DNA of 64,000 nt from Poecilobothrus nobilitatus (Eukaryota > Arthropoda > Insecta > Diptera > Dolichopodidae). This document shows positions 48,854 through 60,531 of this stretch, one piece after another. Numbering within the stretch: the stretch's first letter is position 1; each line of letters starts with the position of its first letter. The notes under the pieces were generated by a model. The model ran no database searches and was not told the origin of the DNA. It was given only the letters and a program-made list of their open reading frames with translations. A program made the translations under genes and the position numbers. The stretch is taken from assembly GCA_947095535.1 (NCBI GenBank), contig OX352774.1, positions 178,806,200 through 178,870,199 of the forward strand, written 5' to 3'.

Positions 48854-49189
48854 CGGTATATCTAAAAATGAAAAATAATTTGAAAAGTTCTTCGAAAACT
48901 TAATCGAAAAAAGTAAATGGTATTCTAAAAATGCATAATTACAAAAAGAGTCATCATACTGTTCAGTTCGGTCTAAAGAAAAAAGTGCTCTGGTGAGAAT
49001 TTATCCGGACATAAGTATTTAAATATTTTTATACACTAATAAAAATATTCATTACCACTTACAAATAAATTTAAAAATAGTACTAATTATCTTTACAATT
49101 TTGAGAAAGAATGTTGTATTTACAGTGCCAACTTTAGGATATCCGGACGGTCCTAATTTATACCTACGTAATATCATCGCGTTTCAGAA
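48854..49189. other. A/T-rich DNA with paired TCCGGAC motifs
   Basis: ATCCGGACATAA (about 49003) and ATCCGGACGG (about 49140) are in the same orientation; another ATCCGGACATAA lies at about 43721. Not enough structure for an element call. Confidence 0.35.
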
Positions 49190-49510
49190 AAATAATTTTA
49201 AAAATTTCGAAGTAATTGACTTAATTGAGTAGGTACTGAGATACATATTTTGATGTTGTTTGACATCTACTCGAACTCGTTACAACATACCAATCAAATT
49301 TTATAGATGTTGTTGTTATACAATTTCTACAAAATTTCAGTAGTACTTTTAGCTTAATTAAGTTCAAGGATATTAGGATATAAATTCTGCAGTTGTATGA
49401 CAGTTACCCGAAACTGTTGTGTTAGAGCAATCAAATTTTACATAAATTGTCGGCATATAACTTAATTTATTTTGTTAAAATTTCGGATAACCATTTTAAA
49501 TAGACACTGA
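49190..49510. repeat. Degenerate two-unit tandem repeat
   Basis: Two diverged units, roughly 130-140 bp each. Unit one contains GAGATACATATTTTGATGTT, GACATCTACTCGAACTCGTT and CAATCAAATTTTATA. Unit two contains AGGATATAAATTCTGCAGTT, GACAGTTACCCGAAACTGTT and CAATCAAATTTTACA. The style recalls 15240-15650. No ORF. Confidence 0.45.
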
Positions 49511-51753
49511 ATTTGATTTTATTTTTTATGTGGTCTTATAGGGGAAAAGAAAAACCAGTTGTTCAGCAGTTAATCGCACCCGCCGATTGCATTAGCAAAC
49601 ATGCTATTTTTTTTAAAAATTATTATAAAAATAAAATACTAAAAATTTATTTTAGATAATTCAAAAATTCTAACTTCATTATTTTTGGAGTTATCGCGTG
49701 TATGAATTAATCGCGCATTACTAAATCGACTCAAATTTCAATCCCAAATTTCAAGCAAGAATAACATATGTATATTATATGTATATTATTTTCCTTATTT
49801 ATCTCGTCTCCTGTACAGTATCATAATAGTAAAGATAAATTTATTATATTTTAAGTAGAACTACACTGCAGTATAGATGTAAAAATGCTTTTACTTTACG
49901 CAATTTAAAATTAGATATTTATTCGAAACTTTTTCATAGTTTTCTCATATCTTAAAGTAATCTGTTAAGTTTGTACGATTCTGACACTATTATAGGCAAC
50001 ATTATTTTGGGATAATTGATTTTTATTTTCTTCTTCTCCTTCCAATACTGGATTCAGACTGTAATGACACTGCTATTCTTAAAAATCATGTTTGAAGTTT
50101 AAGTAGGTATTTTTAAGTGTCAGTACTTTCATATTAGTCATATTTAAAATGATTTTTATTTTTTCCACCTTAAAATAAATTTAAATTCAAAAAATCAAAA
50201 TAAATTAACATATTATCAGAAATATCACTTAAACAGTTATCCTTCTTAAATTTATCATCATATATTTATGTTTTGTTTATGTTTTCATTTTAAAGAAAAT
50301 TCAATATTTATATGAAAATATGAACATGTCAACATTTGTGTATTTTAAGATTAAAAAAAAAAATAATAATAATTATCCTGTTATCTGTTATAAATAAAAA
50401 TAAAATAAATGTTGAATATAAAATTTTTATTCACATTTCATTTTAAAAACATCATAAACAATTATATTATGTTTTAGAAATTTTTATTATGGTTCCTAAG
50501 ATAAAATTAGATGTCATATATATGTCATATACTAAGGTGGATAAAATGATGGTGTAGTTAGATTGTCATTTCTATATTAAATTTTAATATAAATTTAAAA
50601 TATTCAGTTATGAAAATTAAAAAAAAATGTATTTTTTTTTTCTCTTTAATTTGTATTATTATATGCTTTAATATTACCTTTCTTTGTCTTCGCTCATATC
50701 ATCAGTACAAAAATATTTTATTTATTTAATCATAAAATTTATGTTGTCATTAATATGTACGTTATCTATTCTTATTTTTATTATTTTTATTATTACAGAC
50801 TACATATTCTCATAATTATTTTATAATATACATTAATACATATTATATATATATATATATATATACATTATAATATTTATATATTCATAAATAAATTTTG
50901 TATATATATTTATACGACAATAATATAATATATTAAATCCTGGGAAAACTGTAAATGTAATTCAAGGACTTTGTTTTTTTTTTTCAGATTTTAATCCTTA
51001 TTAGAAACAAAAAAGAAATAAATAAATTCTACATTTTGTTCCGTTTCTTTTTTCCTGTTTTCATTTTAATTTTTTGTTTTTTTTTTTTTTTTGGCGGGAA
51101 AATGTTTTAAATTAGCTTTTTTGTACAACTATTGACAGATTTAATTTCTTCGGCAAAATGAATAAGAGGCCTTAATCTAATTTAAACATATAGGTTTTGA
51201 TGATCTGAGGACTTCATAACACAAAATTTTGAGCAAATAGTATTTTATCTTCTTTGGTTTTAAGTTTTTTACATCATTAATTAAAAAGTATAGCATTAAA
51301 ATTTAGTCAAAAAACAAAGCTTAAAATATGGTTAAATGACTGATAAATATATATATTACTTGACATGATTATAGTCCGTGACTCTCTTTTTAAGAAAAAC
51401 GGAAATACTCCCAAACCACTCATATTGTTCTGTTGTATAATTCTTACAGAGCAAAAGAATAAAGAAATTATTCTACATGCTTAAATTGAATTTGGTTCCA
51501 GAAATAACCTACGATTCAAATAATAGCAAAAACTATGGGATCCATACGATAAAGTAATGTTGAATGAAGAAGGAAATCCTTTGAATAGTCAGGTCAGAGT
51601 AACGATATTAGAATAAAAAAACTGCATTATCACAGAGCAACAACAAATAGCAGAATGCATGAGAACTATGAAGAATTAACGTGACGAACAATTTAAATAT
51701 TACAAACTCTCCGAATGACGAAAACCATTTTTATAATCTGAATTCATTAAGCT
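49511..51753. other. A/T-rich non-coding DNA
   Basis: No gene seen. Contains a (TA)n run at about 50846-50865. A less A/T-biased block at 51420-51740 has short unrelated ORF pieces in all frames and no motif I recognise. Confidence 0.5.
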
Positions 51754-51982
51754 GGCCGAATGCATTAAACTAAGTTTGAACTCAAATTACACTTTTTCAA
51801 GTAAAAACTTTACTTGAACTCATAGTTTTTGTGTGAAAAAATTAAATTTGAGTTCAAGCTCAGTTTTACGACAAATTTGTTTTACTTTTCACGATTATGG
51901 GTTAGTGATGTTTGATTTACGACAACTACGGTTGTAAATGTTAGATTTGAGCTCAAGCTCAGTTTTATGTATTCCATTCCAA
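51754..51982. mobile_element. Hairpin MITE, third copy, with duplicated right half
   Basis: Left end GGCCGAATGCATTAAAC resembles the family terminus. The segment (A/T)TTTGAG(T/C)TCAAGCTCAG then TTTTA occurs twice (about 51846-51869 and 51944-51967), so the right half seems duplicated. The probable right end GGTTGGAATGGAATACAT (reverse complement) touches the target duplication of the SINE that follows. Confidence 0.45.
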
Positions 51983-51994
51983 CCATAGTGTCTT

Positions 51995-52177
51995 TTTTTT
52001 TTTTTTTTATTTAGTGCATTTCTCTGCCACATAAATGTGAACAGGAAATTACAGGCGTGGCTGTAAATGTCGTAAGGGGGAATAACTCTTACGACGTGTG
52101 TGGGATTCGACCCCACACTTCCTCGGTGTCTACAGCGTATTTTATACGCTCTTAACCACTAGGCCACCGAGGCCCCC
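51995..52177 (-). repeat. tRNA-derived SINE, full copy with target duplication
   Basis: A complete SINE on the minus strand. The head (right side) contains A box TGGCCTAGTGG, an anticodon-arm-like fold AGCGT-ATAAAAT-ACGCT and a T-arm-like fold GTGGG-GTCGAAT-CCCAC with the B box. These are internal pol III promoter elements. The tRNA-like part is followed by a unique body (CCACGCCTGTAATTTCCTGT, then CACATTTATGTGGCAG) and a poly-A tail, seen here as the T tract from 51995. A perfect 12-bp duplication CCATAGTGTCTT flanks it (51983-51994 and 52178-52189), showing retroposition by a LINE's enzymes. An ORF across it at 51895-52116 is spurious. Confidence 0.9.
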
Positions 52178-52189
52178 CCATAGTGTCTT

Positions 52190-52740
52190 ATTAAGCAATC
52201 TTGGCTCAAATAAGAGATTGTTCATCAAGTTTGCTTGAGTTTTCCTACACGTACGCGTTTTCCTGCCAATGAGCTTCTAAATGACAGAGAGAATAGTGAT
52301 GACTTTCTAAGTAATGCAATTTTTCAAATATCTCTTTTTGTTTTTGGTGTTTTTACAAAATATATTCCATTTTCGCTTAATATTAAAGTACATAGCTTAA
52401 AGAATATATCAAGGTAATTAAAGTGTTTTATAATATGCTTAAAGTATTTTTTATACTTATGAGCATTAAATAAGGATAATAAAAACAGACATTTAAGTAA
52501 GTTTTTTAAATTTAACAAATTTTTGAATGTTAAAAAAAACAATCACAGAATATTACATAATAATTTTCAATTTATTATTTATGTATTCATGTATTATTAA
52601 GATAATGTTCTCTCTTATCAGACAAGATGCACTTGCTTTCTTTAGAAATTTTCCTTTTTTTTTTGTCAAATACAAACTTTTAACTGTTACATTATTTGTT
52701 TTATTCTTTATTCATTTATAAACAGGGATAATCGTTTTTA
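52190..52740. other. A/T-rich non-coding DNA
   Basis: No gene seen; overlapping ORFs on both strands (52235-52721) show no motif. Confidence 0.5.
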
Positions 52741-53246
52741 GCACATTTCCAAAACAAAATTCACTCTGACCGTCCGTCCGTCTGTTTACAAAACTTCTAC
52801 ACCGTTAAATTCTGCTCATGATTTTTGTTTACCTTTAGAAATCAATATAATTTCTTTTTTTAATTTAGTACTTATTTAAATTTACCGCTATATGAAAACC
52901 AAATTTTCAAAAACAAAAGTTTCTACTGAAATTTTTTTTGTACCACCCCCTGTTTAAAACCTATTAGGGTTTAAAAATTGAAAATTTTCTATTTTTAGAC
53001 ACTTGCAATTTAGGCAGCTGTACGAATTTTTCTCCTGCAACATATAAAAATTAAATCTAGGTTAATATATTTTTACGTCTGTAAAAATATATTACCGAAG
53101 TTATATAGAGTTCCGAACTTACAGCCTCTTAAGATTGCAAAAGGGTTCTATTTTCAAATTTTTGTGCAGAGTTACAATTCTAAACAGTTTGTATTATCTT
53201 TTGAAAATGTGCACCTTTAAAAATGTTGGTTTACATTCTGCCTTGG
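52741..53246 (+). repeat. GTCC dispersed repeat, short copy
   Basis: Starts GCACATTTCCAAAACAAAAT, then a CGTCCGTCCGTCTGTTTACA motif, AAACTTCTACACCG, a shortened body with CTATTTTTAGACACTTGCAA, and ends AAAATGTGCACC with AAAATGTTGGTTTACATTCT. The left hairpin is partly deleted compared with the 5-kb copy. Confidence 0.7.
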
Positions 53247-54248
53247 TTTTTTTCTCTTAACTGAGTTATCTTTGTTTTATATAATGTAAATCATATTCAC
53301 ATTTAAAAATAGTAAGTATCTATAAGTATAATTATAGTTATCGTAAAACTATTATAAAATATTTTTCAATATACAATATAAATCAGTTTTACCGCAAGAA
53401 TGAATGCATTTGATAAATTAAGAATTTCTGACAGATTTTCTATACATTTAATAATTTAATTCTATAAGGTTTGTATATTTGGATATAACAACATTATATT
53501 CAAATTTTATATTCCTTAGAAAATAATTATTTAGGTAGGTACTAAAAAAACAATAATTTTACCGGTATTTTATCAATTTATACTTTGAGTATTTTGATTT
53601 GGGTATAAATTTACAAATTATATCTTAAGATACCGCCATAAACAAAAATACGTATATAGACGCACTCAAGTTAATTCATTTTAGGTGATAATGTAGAATA
53701 TACATGTAGATATATAAGGTAAATTACCTATTTTACCTTTATAATAATTCTCATTATATTTCAACTATTTACTATGAGACTTTTAACTTAATTTTTTAGA
53801 ATTTATGAATGCCTACAAATGCAATTTTCTTTGAAAAAAAATAAAAATAAAAATAGGCTCTCTTTCAGATATTTTATTTATGAAATGTTGTATGTAATAT
53901 CTTGTATCTTTAGATGATAAGTAGTAAATTCGAACGTACAGTTTATATATATATTTAATTAATTAAATTGAGAAATAAATGCTTTTAGAGCTTCTGGAGA
54001 AGGGAAAAATAATAAGATAAATTTTAAAAAGGATAAATATATGCTTTTATTTTAAAAAATTTTATTTTCATAAGAATTTATCTGTTATTACGTATAGTTT
54101 TAGGATATATCTTATATTTTATTGAAATTTATTTGAAATTATTTTTGTTTTTTTTTTTTGAAAATTTATGTAAATTTATTTTAAATAAAATGGATTTTGT
54201 GGGCTAAAGATTATAATAATATGATTTAATTAATTTATTACCTATATA
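53247..54248. other. A/T-rich non-coding DNA
   Basis: No gene seen. Confidence 0.6.
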
Positions 54249-55112
54249 CAGGGTTTTCCAATTTGAGTGATATTATTTCTTAACACACTAATTGTTAAGG
54301 AAATTCAAATGTTTTTTATTTAATGTGAAGTACAATCAATACAATTAAGTTCTGAATATAACTTCATTCAAATGGCCTCCACTACTTCGCAGGAACGAAT
54401 CCGATGAATCCAATTTTGGAGCACTTTTTCCACTAAAGCAAGTCGTATGTCATGAATAGCACGTTCAATATTGACTTCTAAAGCTTGAAGAGAGTCTGGT
54501 TTATTGCTAAAGACCATTGCCTTCAATATCACAATTTCTTGAAATAATCGAATCTTCAAAATTTTCTCGCAATAATTCGGTTGTTGCACGTGTTGTGTGG
54601 CACGTAGCCCCGTCTTGTTGGAACCAGGTGTTGTCAAGATCAACTTCTTCCAATTTCGGTCATAAAAAGTTGGTTATCATCGATCTATACCGCTCTCCAT
54701 TGACAGTAATAGTGTTACCAGCTTCATTTCGAAAGAAGTACGGACCGATGATTCCACTAGACTAGTTTATGAATAATTAGTGGATTTCTTCGCACCAGAA
54801 TCGACAGTTTTGTTTATTTATCGCACCACTCAGATCGCAAGTAAGCCTCATCGGAGAAGATGATTTTCTTAAAAAAATTGAATAATTTGTAAACGTTGTT
54901 GGATATATCTCCAGCGTATATCTCTTGCGTATATCTCCAGCATATATCCATTATTGCGTTGCGTTGCATTATTATGCGTTGTTAAAGCATATATCCATGA
55001 TGAAATTGTAAACATTACTGAATATAATGAAAAAACAATGACAGATCATGACATACTACAAATGGCCGAAACGTCACTTAGAAATCATATCACTTAAATT
55101 GGAAAACCCGTT
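54249..55112 (-). mobile_element. Mariner-superfamily transposon, copy 3
   Basis: Inverted ends of about 30 bp: left CAGGGTTTTCCAATTTGAGT, right (reverse complement) ACGGGTTTTCCAATTTAAGT, both continuing GATAT(T/G)ATTT. TATA lies just outside both ends, consistent with TA target duplication. The element is about 860 bp, shortened by internal loss, and its ends differ from those of the other mariners here. Confidence 0.8.
54345..54998 (-). pseudogene. Mariner-like transposase pseudogene, third catalytic region deleted
   Basis: The ATG at 54996-54998 leads into a truncated N terminus rather than the usual domain. The first catalytic Asp is in 'KKIIFSDEAYL', then stops. 'MITNFL' and 'LDNTWFQQDGATCHTTRATT' carry the second Asp. 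Shortly after 'ISRNCDIEGNG' the sequence jumps to 'VFSNKPDSLQALEVNIERA', so the segment with the third Asp (usually D-L-T-P-L-D-F-F) is missing. The C terminus ('IHDIRLALVEKVLQNWIHRI', then 'GGHLNEVIFRT' in another frame) survives. Frameshifts add to the loss. A plus-strand ORF at 54517-54765 is its antisense shadow. Confidence 0.8.
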
Positions 55113-55528
55113 ATATGGTTGTTTTATTTTTTTCGATAGAAATATTTATAGATTTGATTTTTTGTTTTTTTTTCTCAAATAAAGCTTCAAAATAGGAAAT
55201 GCAAAGGTGTGCATCCTATATTTGTTTTTAATGTTATTGATTTATATAAAATTGTAGATAATTTATTATTTATTTATTACTTAATTCAAGCATTTTCATA
55301 AATTCTTATTTACTAAAAATTTTAATTTACTTGAAGTTATACAAAAAAAAAATTTTAGTAGAGGTTATGGAATTATCTAATTAAATTTTTTTTTATCATA
55401 TCTTTTTTTGTTTTTGTTTTTCTTTTCCACGTTACAAAAACTCTAGAAAAGAACTCCTTTTATACAAATTTATTGTAAGTTTCAGTAAGAGGGAGAGAAG
55501 AAGAAGCAAATAGGAAGATGGACGAAAG
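55113..55528. other. A/T-rich non-coding DNA
   Basis: No gene seen. Confidence 0.55.
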
Positions 55529-56780
55529 TTAGTAGATAAATTGGAGAGGAACCTGGGAGAGGTTCTTTTTGAAAATTTGTAAATTGTATAATGGATCATA
55601 TTTATCGTGAGGAACCAACTTGGCTGAAAGTTTGTTCCACATTTTAGCAATTCTCACAATAAATAAGTTTCCATAACCAATTTTAAATCACCTAGAAATT
55701 TCCATTGCGTAGAATTGAGCACTTGAAGCTTTCCTAGTTTTGAATTGGAATTGTTTAAAGGGAGGCGTTATTGATTTAAATTTAATAGAACAAGTTTCAT
55801 TAGCCATAAGGTATCTATAAAAAATATGGATAACGTTCCTATATTTCGAGAGGAGTAAAGGTTTTCTTAACAATAGGATGACCTTTTTTTAGCCATCTTT
55901 ATATTTATTATTGTTTTGTGCGAACATTCTGTTAATTTGGATCGTATTTGCCTTATATAGTTCTATATATTAAATGTAATGGAAAAAATATTTCGGGACT
56001 TAAAACATGTTCTTGTGTTTATTGAATTTTTTAATATATTGTTAATGTATGTTGTGATTTTATATGGTTGTAAAATTTACTTGAGAAAGATAAAAACAAT
56101 ACGCATCCCTATTTTTCTGGATTATAAATTGTTCATATCGATTAATTTAAGTCTATCAACATATGGAAACAATATAAGAAATTAAGCTGAATTTAGAATT
56201 CTCAAAGTAAATCTAAGAAAATTTTTGTCAAATTTGTTCTAGAAACTTTGTTGTACTTACTTCAATTCTTACAATAATATGTTATTGTATACAGACCGTA
56301 TACTTAGTCGTATATGTACAGATTTTGTAATGCATATGGGTTGTCAACTTTTCTAGACCAGTTTCTTTTGAAACCTAGCATAGAGTTTGATTTATTTACA
56401 ATATTTAATAAATGTAAGTTTACCGTAAAAAATTACACCAAGATCAATAAATTATGTGACTCGTTTTATTATATTTTTGTCAAAAGTATAATTTTTAAAA
56501 GTTGAGTTTAAAGAGCTGGTTAATGAAATAACAAAGCATATATCAATTCTTAAAATAAAAATATTAAACTTAGATTAATTTCTAATATTATTTAGATCTT
56601 TTCAAAAGAGTGTGCATCGATTATTAATTAATCCTTCTTTGAAAATTTAAATGTTGTAAGTGTAAATTTTTATGATACTATTCTGAATGATCTTGGTAAT
56701 TTTGTTTATTGAGAGGCTGAACAACAATTATCCAAGGTGGCTTCCATGTAGAATTCCAGAATTAGTTAGCTAGAAGATTA
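55529..56780 (-). pseudogene. Jockey/CR1-like non-LTR reverse transcriptase relic
   Basis: The longest retroelement relic here. In order on the minus strand: 'SGILHGSHLG' then 'LLFSLSINKI' (about 56780-56730), the RT S-G-V-P-Q-G-S-x-L-G-P-L-L-F motif; 'FIDLGVIFYGKLTF' (about 56430); 'NSMLGF' and 'DNPYALQNLY' (about 56370-56320); 'DRLKLIDMNNL' (about 56150); 'LLLSKYRNVIHIFYRYLMAN' (about 55860-55800); and 'KIGYGNLFIVRIAKMWN' with 'LYNLQIFKKNLSQ' (about 55675-55560), ending at a stop (55529-55531). The Y-x-D-D catalytic segment expected after the first motif is lost or unreadable. Stops and frameshifts are many. Two versions of the post-core segment near 56100 and 55850 hint at an internal rearrangement. 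Same family as 33038-33241. Confidence 0.7.
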
Positions 56781-59337
56781 ATTTAGTTTATGTTATTTAA
56801 GTATAATTATAACATCAACATCTCGATTACATTCATCAAAATAGTTGTATTTATATTAGCATATACTTAATGTATCTATAGATAAACAAAAAGACTAAAC
56901 AGTGTAAAATCTATACGTATATATAAAACGTGAAAGAATAAAAACGTTCGAATATAACAAAATTTTAAAAATTTTTGGCAAATAATTATTTTTAATTTTC
57001 ATTTTGGCATTAAAACTCACACATTTTGTAATAACGTTGCTTGATTTGAGATTTTTTCATTTTAGTTCTATTTAAAATTCAAATTGAAAAATGTTTGTAA
57101 AAGTTTTTGGTGTTTAATTGGCAAATAATAAAATAATTCAAAATTTTTTATTTTATTTATTAAAAACTTTTTAAAAGAAATAATTTATGAATATTATCGA
57201 TTAATTAGAAATGCAAATAAAAAAATGTGTGGGAGGTGGAACAAAAATTATCCGTTTCATTTATTGTCCTTCAATTTCATAAATATTCATAAATTTTATA
57301 GGACAAAAAAAACAAAAAGAACTTTTTATTTTTTTTAAATATAATTTCTATTTTGTTTTTAGTTTTTATTTTTTTTTTTTTGTTGCTAGAAAATCAAAAA
57401 TTCAATAAAAATAATAGAAATTTATCGGGAGGAAATCATTAATAAAAACAAAAAAGGAATAAAATATAAAAACTGAAGATATTTATGAAAAATAACGAAA
57501 ACCATCTCTTTTTTTCATTTTTTATTGTATTTTTTTTATAATAAAAAAAAAAAACATTGGATCTTTTTATATGTATGTATTATATGTACATTTTTTTATT
57601 TAAATAATTTTTGTTTTTGAACACATTGCGTCAAGCGAGACGAGTATTTATGAGAAACGTTTTACACTTTATTTCATATATCCTTTTTTCTTAAACCACA
57701 AAATTTGTTTCTTGGAAAGAGGATATGAAATGAAGAATAAAACCTTTTTCATAAATACGCGTGTATGTATGATTAATATGAAAGTAGTTATCAAGATTTT
57801 AAACTTAATAGTAAGTTAATGCCAATTGCATTGTTACAGATACTTTTTCTTATAGTAAAAATGTAGCACTAGTTAAACAGTAGAAATGTTAACTACTATG
57901 GGTAGAGTTTGATTAAGCAAAGACAGGTCGTTAATGTCTTATATTATATAAATGTTTAAATTTCGATTTCATTTAAGAAAATTTACTTAAGAAAAAGTTA
58001 TTCTAATTTAGGTGCAAGCATTTTCTTTTTAAATGCGAGGTTTCCTTTTTAATTGAAAGTATTTTATTATTTAGAGTAATTAGTTTTCTTTTCAAAGAGC
58101 AAGAAAAGATTGTTAACTAAACCTTATTTTAATAAAGTTTTCTTTGATTGAAAATGTCTTATGTTTCAAATTTTACCCATGTATCTTATTTCCCTATAAC
58201 TACCTACCTCTTGTATCCTGGTTTAAAAGTTTTTAAAGGATACATAATCTACTTATGCCATATTACGTTAGTACAAAAGCTTGCATCTTAAAAGAAAAAA
58301 CTTGCACTTAAAAATGAAAATTTGCACTTGAAATGGTAAAATTTTAATTTAATAAAAAAAAATTATACTTAATGTGGGTATCCTTTTTATATAAAGTAAA
58401 TAAAGCTATATTGTTACGCATTGTATAAAACTCTTCTATGCTGTTTCTACTTCTACTTTCTACTTCCAGTATTATCTTCACTAATATGTATTAATCAGAA
58501 TTTGTACCCAGATCCATGAATATGTTTTACTCAGGAATTCTGCAAGAACTTTTAATTTTAATTATTCAAAACTGATTCTGCTTTCGCTAAAAAAATATTG
58601 CTTTGAATAATACTAAATAAAAAATTTAATTAAATTTCATTTCTTTAAGAATTATTATATTATCATCGTAAGAAATTTATGGTCAGAATAGATTTAAATC
58701 ATGAAGTGCCAGAAAAAAATCTTTTAAATTCCAAAGATTTTATTTTCTTTACTGCAATTTTCAACTTGAAAATTTAATTATATGATTGATTTGTTCTCTT
58801 ATCTTTTCTTAATAAATATACATATGTTGTTTTCAATGGAAAATTGAAATTTGAAATACATATATGTATGTATAATCGTATATTATGCAAAGGAATAGAA
58901 TATTAAAAAAAAATTTTTTTTTTATATTTCATGAAGGGTTGACAGAATCATCAAATTTCATTCATTTTTCTATGAAAAGCTCATTACTTACGATTATTAA
59001 ATATTATATTTTCTTTGTTTCAGTTTTATTTATTTGAAATTATGCCAGTCTGTTATACAGCCAATTCTTGAACTTATAAGCATGTTAATTTCTTTGTTTA
59101 CGTTAAGATTTTATGTTTCAGAAAATCTTAGAAGGCCCCTTGCTTTGTTCTACTTTGAAATAAATTTTTAAAGAAATGTTTGCATAATTCTTGGCGACAA
59201 TAAAATTTTTTATTTCTTGTCTTTTTATTACTATAAATTTAATAGTATCAAATAGTACTCCTCATGCATCTATTAAAAATAATTTTGATTTTCTTAGCCA
59301 TTAAATGATCAGAAGCGAAAAAAAAATATCTAAAAAA
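56781..59337. other. A/T-rich non-coding DNA
   Basis: No gene seen. Contains poly-A/T tracts. A short peptide around 59040 ('LKLCQSVIQPILELIS') is vaguely RT-like but too short to call. Confidence 0.55.
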
Positions 59338-59891
59338 AATTTTGAAAAAATGTGCCTATTACTTTTAGTTTGCCCGTCCGTCCGTCCATCTGTTTACAAA
59401 ACTTCTACACTGTTAAAGATAGAGCAATGAAATTTTAACCATTGGTAGATCTCATAAACAAATTAATGTTGTAGAACAAATGGCTATGTAAAAATCAAAT
59501 TTTTGCATGATTTCTCTTCCTTCATACCTATTAACTTTTAAAATTAGTATACGTTTCCTCAGAATTTTTTTTTGTACCACCCTAAAGTTTAAGAGCTATT
59601 AGGGCTCAAAAATTGAAAATTTGCTAGCTTACGCATCTGTACAAATTTTCTTCGGCAATACATAAAAATTAAAGCTTCAATAATATATTTTTATGTGTGT
59701 TAACGGTTTTTTTTAGTTATATAGGGTTCCAGATTGCAGCTCCTCAAAATTGCAAAAAGGTCCTATTTTCAACTTTTTTCTTATTATATGAAATTTTAAA
59801 ATTTTGGTGCAGAGTCACAATTCTAAACAGTTTGTATTGTCTTTGTTGGAAATGTGCGCCTTTAAAAACCATTGGTATACATTTTGTCTGT
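59338..59891 (+). repeat. GTCC dispersed repeat, copy at 59 kb
   Basis: Begins AAAAAATGTGCCTATTACTT, with CCCGTCCGTCCGTCCATCTG and ACAAAACTTCTACACTGTTA. The middle is shortened (no 477-bp unit duplication). It ends TTGGAAATGTGCGCC and AAAACCATTGGTATACATTT. ORFs at 59697-59995 are spurious. Confidence 0.75.
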
Positions 59892-60531
59892 TTTTTTTTA
59901 AATATTATGTTAAACTTATGATTGATAACGTTAATACTTATATATATAAAAAACTGTCACAATTTTGTTTTACGTATTTTAATAAATGTATTTAAATACA
60001 GTTTACATATTGAGAATTTAGGTGACGTGAAATAATGCCCCAATAAATAAGCCAGAATCGCAGCTCTATTTGCTTTTTAAAACGGCGCTAAAAGCCGAAA
60101 TACGATTGTTTTTTTTTAATTTGGTATTCTTTCTGCTTCAAAGGTGAAATAAAGGCGAAATTTTTCCAAATACATTTTATTTATTTTTATCCATTCATTC
60201 CAGAAAACTTCTTTGCCGTTTATTGGAGGAAATACATGCTTCATTTTAGGTTTGTTGACTGTGGTTATATAGGGATATATTTCGTTTTTCAGAAGATTTA
60301 AGTGAAAGATTTAAGTCAAATTGTAAAAAAACCAAAACTTTTTATGGTAAACTTTCTTGAAAGGAATATATGTAAATCCTTTTACTGAAAACTTTAACAT
60401 AATTAAGAGGTATAATAATTATAAATGCCTAGTTGTTAAAATATGTGAGTAAAAGAAAAATAATTAGGAAGGATTTTATGATTAATTAAGAAATTCAGAA
60501 TGATACGATTTTTTCAGAATATTTATATGTA

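Noticed and set aside
55979..56505. Plus-strand ORFs of 68 and 63 codons
   Set aside because: They are antisense to the RT relic that reads on the minus strand from 56780 to 55529.
59040..59150. RT-like peptide 'LKLCQSVIQPILELIS'
   Set aside because: Too short, and no other RT motif on either side in any frame.
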